64,000 nucleotides of DNA from Dimorphilus gyrociliatus (Eukaryota; Annelida; Polychaeta; Dinophilidae): the NCBI GenBank assembly GCA_904063045.1, contig CAJFCJ010000003.1:1550001-1614000 (forward strand), given 5' to 3'. Positions within the stretch are counted from its first letter, which is position 1; each line of letters opens with the position of its first letter. This document shows positions 1-10,538 of the stretch, piece by piece. Position numbers and translations under genes: made by a program. The notes beneath the pieces were generated by a model. The model searched no databases, was not told the DNA's origin, and saw only the letters and a list, made by a program, of their open reading frames with translations.

Positions 1-1
1 T

Positions 2-199
2 CCAAAAAAGGGTCAAGATCTTTCTTCAAGTTCCGCAAATTTAATCTCAAGACGGACATCAGTCGCTAGCTCTTTAGTTGAAGAAGAAGAAGAACCCGAA
101 CCCGAACCTCTTGATAGTCTAAAGCAATGCCGATATCTAAGGATTCCAGGTCATGTTGAAAGAGAATTAAGTATTGATGAAGTTTTTGCCGATGATTGA
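2..199 (+). CDS. C-terminal end of an unidentified protein (partial)
   Basis: Reading from base 2, one frame stays open for 65 codons and ends at TGA 197-199, so this is the 3' end of a gene that starts left of the window. The peptide is hydrophilic: a Ser-rich stretch with an RRTSVASS motif that looks like a basophilic-kinase site, then an acidic run of five Glu followed by Pro-Glu repeats, then a C-terminus ending FADD. No domain is visible and I do not recognise the family. An AATAAA at 281-286 lies 82 bp past the stop and could be its poly(A) signal. The call rests on the open frame, on composition that differs from the flanking AT-rich DNA, and on the well-placed poly(A) signal. Confidence 0.6.
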   Translation, partial: PKKGQDLSSSSANLISRRTSVASSLVEEEEEPEPEPLDSLKQCRYLRIPGHVERELSIDEVFADD

Positions 200-894
200 T
201 GATAAACAAGCACTTCAGATCACTTTTTGCTTTTGATTATAAGCTGAAGAGTTACATTTTCTTTTTTTTTCTTTTAAAAAAATAAACGATAGGGAAAAAA
301 AATTACAGCATTCTTGGATAAATACAGTAGCTTATTCCGATAAATAGCCATTTTTGTGCTTAGTTCAACTGTTACTTTATATAAAGCATTCAATTTATAG
401 ACTTATTTTTGTACCCAAAGGATTTGCCTTGTAATCGAAGGCGACTATAACTTACTTTCATCTTACGAGAATTATATCTTTTTTTATGGAATAAGTCTTT
501 CTTTGTAGATTTCTAAACCTCAACAGATGGCGTATGAAGCAGGAGGAACAGTTAGCTAAATAATACACTGCATATTTCATGTAAAACTTTTTGTAATCCA
601 AATTAAAGAATAATGTTACAAATTATTAGTTACATATAATATTGAGGAAAGTTAGCGAATATGAAAAGAATTTTTCTATTAATGAAATATTTCACCTAGT
701 ACGACCCTACTGTCTAAAAGGTCAAATTGCAGCTGACTTTATTTAAAAGATGGTGATTTCTTGAAAATTTAAACAGACCTGTAGATAAGTCTGTCGAAAT
801 TATAATTAATGTTTGGTTTTCGAAATTTCTTAGAAGAAATCAGATAAAAAATATATTATTTAGCTGCTGTATATTGCATTAGTATACAGTGTAT

Positions 895-926
<32 letters not shown>

Positions 927-1222
927 CTATATTACATCTGTGGATATAAAAGAAGAAGGATCAAATGTATTTTAAAGCGCAAACAGAAGAAAGGAAAAAC
1001 CTCAACTCTGACCTACGTACGGTATATTTTCAAGAGCAAACCTGTAAATTCGAATATAAACAATTGGTAAAAGTTAAGAGAGGGAGCCAAAAAATTAGTA
1101 GAAAAGGGTGTGAATAGGAAGAGAGGAGAGGGGGCTGCTGATCGCAAAACTGTATACATCTCACTCTCAGACAGAAGTTGATCATATACGAATAATACTA
1201 AAAGCTGAAAACTTATGAACCT
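200..1222. other. Intergenic: 3' UTR then upstream region of the GT61 gene
   Basis: AATAAA at 281-286 follows the upstream stop. A (TA)n microsatellite occupies 892-913. A purine-rich stretch lies at about 1076-1135. A CAACAGATGGCG motif at 521-532 belongs to the scattered AGATGGC set discussed in the findings. I see no coding frame. Confidence 0.6.
892..913. repeat. (TA)n microsatellite
   Basis: Uninterrupted TA dinucleotide run of 22 bp, followed by short ATAC interruptions. Confidence 0.9.
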
Positions 1223-2631
1223 ATGAAGAGAGCTACTAGAAGATGGTGTAAAAGATTCTTTTTGTATGGGGGAGTCTTTTGCGTTGTATTTCTATTATTA
1301 CTAGCTATAAAATTGAATTTCGATATTCTAAAGCATGATAATGTTTTATTACAAACAAGTTTTGTTAAGAAGACGACATCTCATTCGAAAGTGGATTTTA
1401 TATCAGAAAATTATTTGCGGATCATCAACGAAACAATTATTTATCCTCCGTTCAAGATAAGAAGACCTAATTTCATAGATGAGAGAGATAAAGTAGCCTT
1501 TCTTACTAACAAGATAAATGATGAAGCAATGAAGAAGGTGTCTAGAGAGAGGTTGATTGGTCGTATTGTAATGCAGCAAAATGCAACGATTCACGAATCT
1601 TTTGATTGTGGCTGGAAAACGAAATTCAAAGATTTCGAAAATAAATCAAACAAACAAGGTAATATTTTACAGGTTGCTGCTGGTTTGCTAGTACCTCAAT
1701 CAGACAGTTTTCAGCATTTTATGGACGGAGTCTTACCAAAAATTGTTCAGGGGAGTTATTCAGAATTTCCGTTGAGAGGTGTTAAATTAATTATCAACTC
1801 AATACAGAGCTAAAATTTAACTCAATCGCATGATAAAAGCAACTTCTTGAAAAAGTATTAAATGAAAAGTTTAAGAATTCTCGAATCTGGAAAAGAGATT
1901 ACCAGATAACTTAAATTTGACCTTTTTATAATTCTGAATAACACCTCCAGGCCAGTAACGTTTTAAAAGAAACGCGGGCATCAATAGTATTGTTTAGGCC
2001 AAGGAGCAAACTAATAAGACAAATTCTACAAAAGTTAGGTTTCGGTGAGAGAATTGTTTACTACGATCGAACCTTCTATACTGTCCATTATCACGTTAAC
2101 GCTTGCTTAACACCACCTCTACATCCGTACCTTTGGCGAGAAGCTAGACAAAGACTGATTGGAGGAAGTAGCTTAAAAGTACCTTTAGAGAGTACCAGCG
2201 TCATATTTATATATACTTCTGGAGGAGAGATGCAGAGAAGTATTATTAACTATCAAACAGTTGAAATGTTTTTAAAGGAACGTTATACAACAATCTATAG
2301 TCTCTCTTTCGATGACTTATTGTCTTTACCGACCACCATCGATATATTTTCCAAGGCTCGAATAATAATTGGCGTCCACGGTAGTTCAATGTATACAATA
2401 CAGATGGCGACTTTAAATGCTACTATAGTTGAATATATGCCGACAACACTAGACGGGATCATAATACCAAAGAATACTGCTCATACAATAATTTGGCAAA
2501 CTGCGGACATGTTGGGTCAATCTTATTGGAGAATTAATGAATTGCCATTGAATTCTTTTGGTGATATGCGAATAAACATTTATAGACTAAAAAAGGCGCT
2601 AGATGAAATAGACATTAATTATAAATTATAA
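1223..2631 (+). CDS. Glycosyltransferase family 61 (DUF563/EOGT-like) type II membrane protein
   Basis: Two exons are proposed, 1223-1780 and 1951-2631, giving about 412 aa. The intron (GT at 1781, AG at 1949-1950, phase 0) is needed because the first frame stops at TAA 1811. The N-terminus (MKRATRRWCKRF, then a hydrophobic stretch at about residues 12-30) is a cytosolic basic tail plus signal anchor, as expected for a Golgi/ER lumenal glycosyltransferase. The DSFQHFMDGVLPKIVQ motif (about residues 161-176) and the late segment IIGVHGSSMYT...ATIVEYMP match the GT61/DUF563 pattern of an FQHF-type motif followed by the GvHGs...viEy nucleotide-sugar region. The acceptor sugar and linkage cannot be told. 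ATG 1223 is the first usable start, because the ATG just upstream meets a stop after two codons. The donor is weak, so the exact junction is uncertain. AATAAA at 2687-2692 follows. Confidence 0.75.
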
Positions 2632-3071
2632 AGAAATCATAATTCGTTAAGATTATATTTATTAAAGGGTGTATTCAGAAACAGAAAATAAAAAGAGGCA
2701 AACGATTTGTTTTTTTTTAGTTGTTTTACAGCAGTCAAAATAACAGAAAAGTTAATTAGGCACCACCTGGCCTTTTATTTTTAGATTTTTTTTGGCTGCT
2801 GATCATCAGTCTGGTTTTTAAAGCTAAATTTCCGATTAGATTTAAACAAACTCGAATAAAAAAAAAAAACACATCATCAGAATTGAATGAGTAAAATTAA
2901 AAGGGATATATATGGATTTGCTAAAAATTTTCTCTAACATTTTACCAAGAGAATGATAACATCTATGGCGCTGTTTAAACTGAGAAAAGACCAAGAGACA
3001 TATAGAAAGCTTCCTAAAATTTAATGGAAGCTATGCTAATCTACACAACTGGTGGTTAAATATATTTTTTA
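2632..3071. other. Intergenic between convergent genes
   Basis: Contains the poly(A) signal AATAAA at 2687-2692 for the glycosyltransferase gene and AT-rich DNA with A- and T-tracts. No coding signal seen. Confidence 0.6.
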
Positions 3072-3871
3072 CTATTTTCTTCTTGCAGGTTTAATAATAG
3101 AGTTGTCATACTTTTTAGCCATTTCTGAAACTAACGTTCTCCTTTCACTTTTCTGCTCTGGCATGTCTGTTTTAGGTTTAGGCATCAACTGCGGGGGCTC
3201 TAATTAAATTTGAAAAGTTACGTTTAATTAATAGAATTGTATAGCATTAAAAATCCGACAAGTTTATCTACTAACCATCTTCACAAATATTTAAATAATC
3301 CGATTCTGTTCTTTTAACGGATCGTCTTGGAGCAGGTTTTGCAGGTGGTTCAACATTTTCATAATCCGTATCTGTGTTGTAGTTCTTATGCAATGGCTCT
3401 CTAGTAGGTGTGTCTTGGGTATATTCTTCATCCGAGTCATTGTCGACGACCGAATATTCGTGATCATCTACGTAGGAGTAGTCTCCATCTTCAGCTAAAT
3501 AAACAATTTAAATTGTACATATTATTGTTGTAAGAAACTTATAAGGAGAAAAAATGGGAAAGCTAGAATAAAAAACAAATTAGTTATAACAAAGCAAACA
3601 TTTTAGATTAATGTTGAAGGTAAGAGGTCATACATGTACTATTTGTGAGGTTGCTCTGCAGTGAAGTAGTTTTTCCAAGTGATGTATGAGACGAAATACG
3701 ATCATAATTTCGATCTGACGCTGGGGTACTTCCTCCTGATTGATTCTGATCATCTTCCGGTATCGGATTGTAAATTGCGCTGGCAAACACAGCGTCCAAA
3801 TCTCTTACTAGGGTACCATAAACGTCATTCTCCTCTTCCGCACCTATTTCCTCCAGCCATTGTTGTTTAGC
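3072..3871 (-). CDS. Unidentified protein with YxN tyrosine motifs, C-terminal three exons
   Basis: Three minus-strand exons join in phase: 3871-3634, 3494-3276 and 3199-3072, ending at TAG 3074-3072, about 193 aa. The first exon opens with AKQQWLEEIGAEEENDVYGT after a CTTAG acceptor. The second is acidic and tyrosine-rich (DYSYVDDHEYSVV, DYENV, SDYLNI) with a PPAKPAPRR proline stretch. The last is basic (EMAKKYDNSIIKPARRK). The two Y-x-N sites (YENV, YLNI) fit the known Grb2-type SH2-binding pattern, and the proline stretch could bind SH3 domains, so a cytoplasmic adaptor or receptor tail is a reasonable inference. I do not recognise the family. The 5' end is not resolved: a short ATG-led frame on the minus strand at 4105-4066 could be a first exon, but the plus strand there carries a perfect AAG|GTAAGT donor, which argues against it. 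Confidence 0.55.
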
Positions 3872-4750
3872 CTAAGGGAAATAGTTTTATTTTTTCAACT
3901 AAGAATAATAATATAAATTTGTTCATGATTAATATTTCTATGTATACACTTTGCAACATTTTCTCTGGTCTAAAAAAAACAGACTAGTTTATAGTTTTCT
4001 ATTTCAGAGGGTATTTGTACGTGCCTTCCTCAAATCACCTTTATTCCCTGTCTCAACCCTTTCTTCAGTTACTATTTTCAAACAAGAAACGGCACGTATA
4101 CACATCAGTTTGAAACTAAGGTAAGTTTGTCAAAATAAATATCTGTGATTTTCTTAATTACTTTTCCCCTATTTAATACAATATGAATTTATATGAATTT
4201 ATACTTTTTGAATTATAAGCGAACGTTGCCTTTGAAATATTTATTGTAATTTAATCTATTTATAATTTAGAATCGAAAGAATCTTATATTTATCAAATGA
4301 TCACAGACCTAACTTGAGTCGTGATATTCTCAAATAAGAGATATTTCTCAAAATGAAAATCTATAAGGGGGTATTTCCATTCCTGCTGAGAGGAAAAAAT
4401 AATTTGAGGCTATATCATTGCCTTAGGGAGGAGAGAGGGCATTCTTTGAAACAAAGATATTAATCTATGTATAATTTTACCAGAGTTGGAATTTGCCACA
4501 CTGGATTTATCAAACTAACGTCGAACATGTTTAAAGATGAAGAACAGTGGAACTTTTCTTTGGAAAGAAGTTAGTTGGAGTTGTAAAGGTAAAAATACTC
4601 TTTGAACAGACGTTGAGACTTTTTTCCCCAACTACAAGAAATAACAACTTTCACATTTATGTGTTTCACTACGAATTTATTATTATAATAGAAAATGTAA
4701 ATTTTTCTACTTCCTCACAATTTGGATAGATTCTATATGAACAGGGGAAA
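3872..4750. other. Non-coding stretch upstream of GPCR 1
   Basis: Contains a consensus plus-strand donor (AAG|GTAAGT, cut after 4120) that may end a 5' UTR exon of the downstream GPCR, and an AG at 4743-4744 seven bases before its ATG that could accept it. It may also hold unseen 5' exons of the minus-strand gene. No convincing coding exon. Confidence 0.4.
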
Positions 4751-5981
4751 ATGAAACTTTTCGAATATCTGTGCCATTTTCTTATCATTTTTTTTATATT
4801 TTCAACTGGATGTTATACTACTCCCAAAATATATATCTATGAAAATATCTCTTTCGCTACTCCCGTTTCTTATGGTAACACTTCAAATGTAGAATTATAT
4901 GAAACAACACCAACAACCCTTCAAACAAATACAAACTCAACTATATATACTCAATCAAGAACGAAAGCAGATTATATAATTGAATGGGTTGCTATTTCCT
5001 TGGGATCTTTCGGAATTTTTGGCAATGGTTTAGTAATTTTGGCGCTATATCATAAGTCAATAAAAGTACATGAATTGTTAATTATTAATCAAAGTATAAT
5101 CGATATGTCGTGTTCAGCTATGATTATCGTACATTTTACACTTATTATCGGTAAGTTTTTATTTATATTATTATAAAAAATATCCTCAAACTTGAAACAT
5201 ATCTTTTTCTGAAAATGAAGGGAAAAGTTTGCCATTTGCTAATCATACTTGGTGGCTTAATGATATCCAGTGTAAGCTAATAAAGGGAGAGATGTTTCTC
5301 TGGGGTCTTTTCGATATATCAAGTTGTAACTTGTGTGTTGTTACTATCGAACGATACATTGCTGTTATATTTCCTTTGATTCATCATATACACATAACGA
5401 AGTACAGAACCCGAGTAGCTATGGTTTTGGTTTGGATATTAGGGATAGCAACACAGGTTACTGGGGGATCCATTGTCAATAAAATGATAAAGAATAAATG
5501 TGCACTATATTCGAATTTTGTGCCAAGCGGTAGAAAAATATATGGTTTTTTCCTCTTGCTAATCGAATGGACAATACCTGTAACCGTACTGGTTATATGT
5601 AATACTCATATGGCATGGAAAATTCATAAAAGTCGTAAGCTTAATGCGCTAAACGAAGATAAGAAAATATTGGCCAGAAATAACTTGTTTAAAACTTTAC
5701 TACTGGTGGCAATAGGTTTTATTCTTTGTAACAGTTGGAATGCCATTCTATTCTTTTTAATGAACATGGGAGCCAAAATTTACAACAGAAACTTATTCCA
5801 CTCCACAAAAATGATGTATTTAGCTAACGCTATGATAAATCCGTTCGTTTATACTCTTCAATACAACCACTTTAGACGTCGTTTACGCTCTATATTCTGC
5901 TTTGACAGGAAAAAGGAAGTTAAAAATACATGTAGCACATCATTCGCAAGTGATCGTTGTAAAAGTAGTAGTCAAATATAA
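4751..5981 (+). CDS. Class A (rhodopsin-like) orphan GPCR, paralogue 1
   Basis: Two exons, 4751-5150 and 5221-5981, with a 70-bp phase-1 intron (GTAAGT donor), giving 386 aa. The N-terminus looks like a cleavable signal peptide (MKLFEYLCHFLIIFFIFSTG), followed by a Thr/Asn-rich extracellular segment. Class A landmarks are visible: GNGLV in TM1, NQSIID in TM2, a WW...C pair in loop 1/TM3, ERYIAV replacing DRY at the end of TM3, a TM5 proline, and NPFVY (NPxxY) in TM7, followed by a basic helix 8 and a cysteine (IFCFDRKK) that could be palmitoylated. TM6 carries CNSWN where most class A receptors have CWxP. It is clearly related to the receptor at 7701-8834 (same TM1, TM3 and TM6 motifs). The ligand is unknown; a lineage-specific chemosensory or peptide receptor is possible. 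Confidence 0.85.
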
Positions 5982-7700
5982 AATGAATAAGTGTTGAAGA
6001 CATGAAATGTTAAGTAAAATTACTATAAAATGTTAAAAATTTTAGTATATTACATTCTATACTCTCTGTTGTGGATGTTAACCTTATTGGGTCAAATATT
6101 TTGCAGTTGTTGTTTTCGTCAAGATGTTAAAACAAAGCTATACTAAAAGATGATGAACAATATAGCCTCAAACATAACTTACTTAATAGGTAATTTGTTA
6201 AATATGGACAATAGTGTCAACTTGTTAAAACAAGTGATATTTGTTTGTAAAATATTTGTTTACAAACGCTTTTTAAAACTTAATCGACTTACCGGCTCGA
6301 TGAAAGAGTTTAGCAGAAAACATCTCAAGCAAAAGCTTGTGACGTCACACTACTGAGAAACATGAGAAGTAGCCTCATTTGGGAGTAGTTGACTAAAATA
6401 TTACTTATCAATACCTTAATTAGACATTTAATTAGATTTCCTTTCATTGACGCTTTATCATGTTTGTCTCAGTGGGAGAACTCGAATATAGAAATTAATA
6501 ACGGTCAACTAGATTAGTATTGATTTAAGCATTGTTTTTTTGCACTCTTTTTCTTTTCCTTCTTGCCTTTGAATCTCTAATTTAATATCATATAAATTTA
6601 TATCAATTACCAGAGATAGCCGGGATAATTTAAATAAACAAATATATTTAAAAAGTCCTGTTGTCCTAAATGTAGAGCTAGTATTTTAAAAAAGAGGGAA
6701 GCTACCGATAAAAGACTCATCAACTGTAATAATATGATCTGAAATTTAGGTCTTGCAAAGCTATAATTAAACATCCTAAGATGTATTATTTATAGAGAGT
6801 TTAATTACCGTTTGCATTATCTTCAAATAGGCAGATTTTAACAAGTTTAGCTATACCTGTTTAATAAAGGACGATGATAATGTTAAGTTTTATTTAAAAT
6901 CATAGTATATTTGGCTATGCCAATGATTTATCTATTATTGTTAGTTGGATTGCAATGTAATCATTTCCCAAGCTAGTTAAATATTGATAGCAGACAAATG
7001 AAGAAATAAAAAAAAAAGGTGATCTTTCCTAAAAGGATAACTGTCATTCAAAAATTTCCCATTCTCCGCCTCTTCTTTTTCCACTTTTAATATTATGCAT
7101 ATAAAAACTATTGAACTAGCAAGAAAGCTATTGAGCCGTGATTTTATTTTGTAATACGCTTAGATTAGACGTCCTGTGTACTGTTATTTCTATTTAATAA
7201 AACAAACGCATTAAGTTCAAACCTAAATACTTGTTGGGCGTCACTTTATTTGTACATAGTTAATTAGAAATATTAGTCATTCTATTTCCTGGAATAGAAA
7301 CCGTTCTTTCTGCAAAAAAGCGATTATATACGATGACATAATTTTTGCTTGTCAGAGTTTGTTTTAAAAATACATTTGCAAAAAAAAATTAGGATTAGCG
7401 GATCATACTATTGAATTGTAAATATTAAAGAAAACTATTAGTAAATATCCAGAAGCGTTGAATATTAAAATAGAAACGCCTACGCTAGCATAAATTAAAG
7501 AACGCTTTGATGGAACAGTCAGTCATTTCTCTATCCTATTTGAACCAAGTGTTGTGAAGCTGACTAAATGAAAAAAACACAGAATAAAATATGACAAAAA
7601 TTTTTATTTAAAGAATTTATAGAAGCGGATTTATTTTTCTACTAGATGCAACTATAATTTTCTTTAAAGTCTGTTGTTCAATGACAAGAACTATTTTCTT
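5982..7700. other. Intergenic between the GPCR paralogues
   Basis: AT-rich spacer. It holds a perfect CRE palindrome TGACGTCA at 6340-6347 and an AATAAA at 6633-6638. No coding exon recognised. Confidence 0.5.
6340..6347. promoter_or_regulatory. CRE palindrome TGACGTCA
   Basis: Exact match to the CREB/ATF palindrome, between the two GPCR genes. Function is inferred from sequence only. Confidence 0.3.
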
Positions 7701-8834
7701 ATGTTTTCTTTTCTCTCAGTGTTTATTTTATACTCTACGTCAGATTTTAGTATCATAGCTGTCGCTATGAGTTCCACTTCTTTGATTATCAATTCTACGT
7801 ACAACTTTACTTCTCAAATGAAGGAAGAAGACGAGATTACGATGCAAAAAGTATCTCAAAAAATAGCTATAATTTTTGGTAGCTTTGGAATTTTTGGCAA
7901 CGGTCTTGTAATTGTTGCACTGTATCAAAAAGGATTGAAAATCCACGAACTTTTAATCATTAATCAATCAATTGTAGATTTATTATGTTCAGTTTCCATG
8001 ATTGCACATTCTGTGTGGGTTATTGGACAAGATATTGCATATAATCAATTGAACTGGTGGCTGAAGAACTCATACTGCAGATTAATTAAAGGAACTTCAC
8101 TGTTATGGGGTCTTTTTGATGTATCAACATTCAATTTATGTATTGTGACTGTTGAAAGATACGTGGCGATAACTTCTCCTTTATTCCATCACGTACATAT
8201 AACGAAATTCAAAGCTAAGATAGCAATGTTGACGGCTTGGTTCGGTGGTTTGTTAGTACAAATAGTACCAGCCGTCAATGTCAATCAGGTGGTAGGTGAT
8301 AAATGCCTAATCTGGAGACAGTGGAGACTACCAAACGGACGAAAATTACTCGGTAGTTTTCTTTTTGTTACCGAATGGTTGTTACCAGTAACATTACTGG
8401 TTACCTGTAACGCTCATATGGCATGGAAAATTCAGAAAAGTAGGAGATGTAGCCATCAAAGATTTGATATTAAACGTTTAGCAGCAAGAAATAACCTTTT
8501 TCGCACAATGTTATTAGTAGCTATAGGTTTTATTATTTGCAACAGTTGGAACGCATTTTGTTTTTTCTTTACAAATATTGGATCCAAAAATATTCAATAT
8601 TCAAGCAATTACTACCAACTAACAATTGTAGCCTACCTCGCTAATGCTGTAATTAATCCGTTTGTTTACACTTTACAATATACACACTTCAGACGGCGCC
8701 TATTTAATTTAATATTTAAATGTCGAGGCAAGAAATTACGAAATAATGATAGTTCAGCCTTATTTGAAACTGGTAAAGTGATAAAACAAAAACAGAAGCT
8801 TTTAATTAAAAAAAAAAAATTAATGACTTCTTAA
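7701..8834 (+). CDS. Class A orphan GPCR, paralogue 2 (single exon)
   Basis: Intronless 377-aa receptor. The open frame extends upstream to a TTG, but the first ATG is 7701, which starts a signal-peptide-like sequence (MFSFLSVFILYSTSDF) and an N-glycosylatable tail (INSTYNFTS). TM1 has GNGLVIVALY, TM2 NQSIVD, TM3 ERYVAIT, TM6 CNSWNAF and TM7 NPFVYTLQY, followed by FRRR and a cysteine (FKCRGKK) in helix 8. The pattern matches the GPCR at 4751-5981 from TM1 to the tail, so the two are tandem duplicates on one strand about 1.7 kb apart. At the place where paralogue 1 has its intron (between TM2 and loop 1), this gene runs on without interruption. AATAAA at 8919-8924 is the likely poly(A) signal. 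The ligand is unknown. Confidence 0.88.
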   Translation: MFSFLSVFILYSTSDFSIIAVAMSSTSLIINSTYNFTSQMKEEDEITMQKVSQKIAIIFGSFGIFGNGLVIVALYQKGLKIHELLIINQSIVDLLCSVSMIAHSVWVIGQDIAYNQLNWWLKNSYCRLIKGTSLLWGLFDVSTFNLCIVTVERYVAITSPLFHHVHITKFKAKIAMLTAWFGGLLVQIVPAVNVNQVVGDKCLIWRQWRLPNGRKLLGSFLFVTEWLLPVTLLVTCNAHMAWKIQKSRRCSHQRFDIKRLAARNNLFRTMLLVAIGFIICNSWNAFCFFFTNIGSKNIQYSSNYYQLTIVAYLANAVINPFVYTLQYTHFRRRLFNLIFKCRGKKLRNNDSSALFETGKVIKQKQKLLIKKKKLMTS

Positions 8835-9968
8835 AAGTGCCAGTCTTGGTGTCATCTTTCTAAAACAAGTAATTTACTTAAAAGTACCAACGACACTTGA
8901 CATAATACATTTCTTTTTAATAAAAGTCAATGGCCTATGAATATGGATAAATCATGACAGAATGTTCACTATCATTAAAGCTCAAACGAACTATTAAAAT
9001 TTCATCTGATAAACAAGAGAAAAAGATTCAGCACGAATGCAAGATAGAGGGTGTTCTAATCATCAAGTTTTCAACAAACTAAAGATATGGTCTAATTGTT
9101 AATAAGACTGAAAATAAAAAAGAAGTATTTTAAACTCTGTCCAAAGGAAACTAATTTTCACTTTTTTATCGATAAACCTCTCTAAATTAAGACTGACGAA
9201 GTGACTCATTTAACTTTTTCTATACAGAAACAAATAGTACAAATGATACGTTAGGTCACACTTACGTGAACTACAGTAATAGAGTACATGATAATAAAAC
9301 GTCTAAACCTTTTGTGTTATAATTAAACCAATAATAATATTTCTAATAGAAAATGTATGTAACAGGGACAATGTTCATAATATATTTAAATGTACTATTC
9401 TTGTAAAAGTGTAAAAACAAAAATAAAATAATACGATCTTATAAAGCTAATTAATTAAACTTTTCAAATTAGATAAAAGCATAGATACATAATATTGATT
9501 TTTATCTCATCTGCAACCCTGTATCTCTATTTTCATACATGTGTATATATTTTTTTTTGTGAAAAATTAATAGGCTTTCCTCCTTGCCGTTGATTGATGG
9601 TTTATGACCTAAATTAAAAACATAGAAATGTTGCAATACACAAAAAAATGTTAAGGTTTGGTATTTCAATTTAGAGAAAGATTAGATTTAGAAAACGCAT
9701 AACAAAAGACCCTCAAGTTATTTTTTCAGCGGAGCCATCTATTGAGTGTGAAAGTACTGAACACTTTACATATATTCATTTAAGAGCATACAAATTTACG
9801 ATTATCGACAATGTACTTTTTTTTATAAAATAATTATTCTCACCGTAATCTATTGGATAGATAGACACTAATCGATCAACTCAAAGTCCAATAGATGATA
9901 AGACTGTAAGAGCTGTTAGTTAGATTTTAATTTAGCGACAAAGAACATTAGGTCATATACATTGAATC
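8835..9968. other. Intergenic between GPCR 2 and FABP
   Basis: AATAAA at 8919-8924 for the GPCR. A GCCATCT motif at 9734-9740 (reverse of AGATGGC). Otherwise AT-rich with no coding frame. Confidence 0.5.
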
Positions 9969-10529
9969 ATGTCCGTAGAGCCGTATATGTGTAAATGGAG
10001 ATCGAATACCATTGAAAATTTCGATAATTTTATGAAAGAATTAGGTATGTTTATATAAATTGAAAAGCAACTCTTTTCAGAATGTTAAGAAAATTTACAT
10101 CTCTATAATTTTTTACTTGAAAACATAGAGGTTGGGTTCTTACTTCGAAAAGCCGGTGGTATGGCAACTACTTATTACCAGCTAAGTTTGAATGGTGATA
10201 CCATCAACTTTAAATACAAGATTGCAACAAAAAAGGGTGACTTATACTTTAAACTAAACGAAGAATTTGACGAAGTCACACCAGATGGCAGAAAAGTAAA
10301 AGTAAGTAAGCGTATAATAAAGTAAAACCTGATATCACTAGTCACTCTGTCGATTCAGTCAACATTCTTTATGGAAGACGGCAAATTTAAGCAAATTCAA
10401 AAAGGAAAGCCTTACGATGCTCATGTTGAAAGGTCTATTACTGAAGATGGTCAACTTTTAGAAATAGCTGTCGCAAATGGTGTTAAATGTACCAGAACTT
10501 ATAAACGTGATGATTCGTTTAATTTATAA
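9969..10529 (+). CDS. Fatty-acid/retinoid-binding protein (FABP/CRABP family)
   Basis: Three exons join in phase: 9969-10044, 10129-10301 and 10359-10529, giving 139 aa, close to the usual 130-137 aa. The first exon carries the family start (KWRSNTIENFDNFMKELG), the second the EVGFLLRKAG motif and the LNGDTINFKYKI...F.LNEEFDEVTPDGRKVK beta strands, and the third ends with ANGVKCTRTYKRDD, which contains the R-x-Y of the lipid-carboxylate site. FABPs are cytosolic beta-barrel carriers of fatty acids or retinoids. The fourth exon found in many FABP genes is missing here, so an intron may have been lost. The stop codon is only 9 bp before the ATG of the next gene, and the first AATAAA after the stop (10671-10676) lies inside that gene's first intron, so the two transcripts probably overlap or are processed from one precursor. 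Confidence 0.92.
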
Positions 10530-10538
10530 AATCAGATA

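Noticed and set aside
5982-7700. Short open frame at 6150-6356 between the GPCRs
   Set aside because: AT-rich, no family motif, no splice support.
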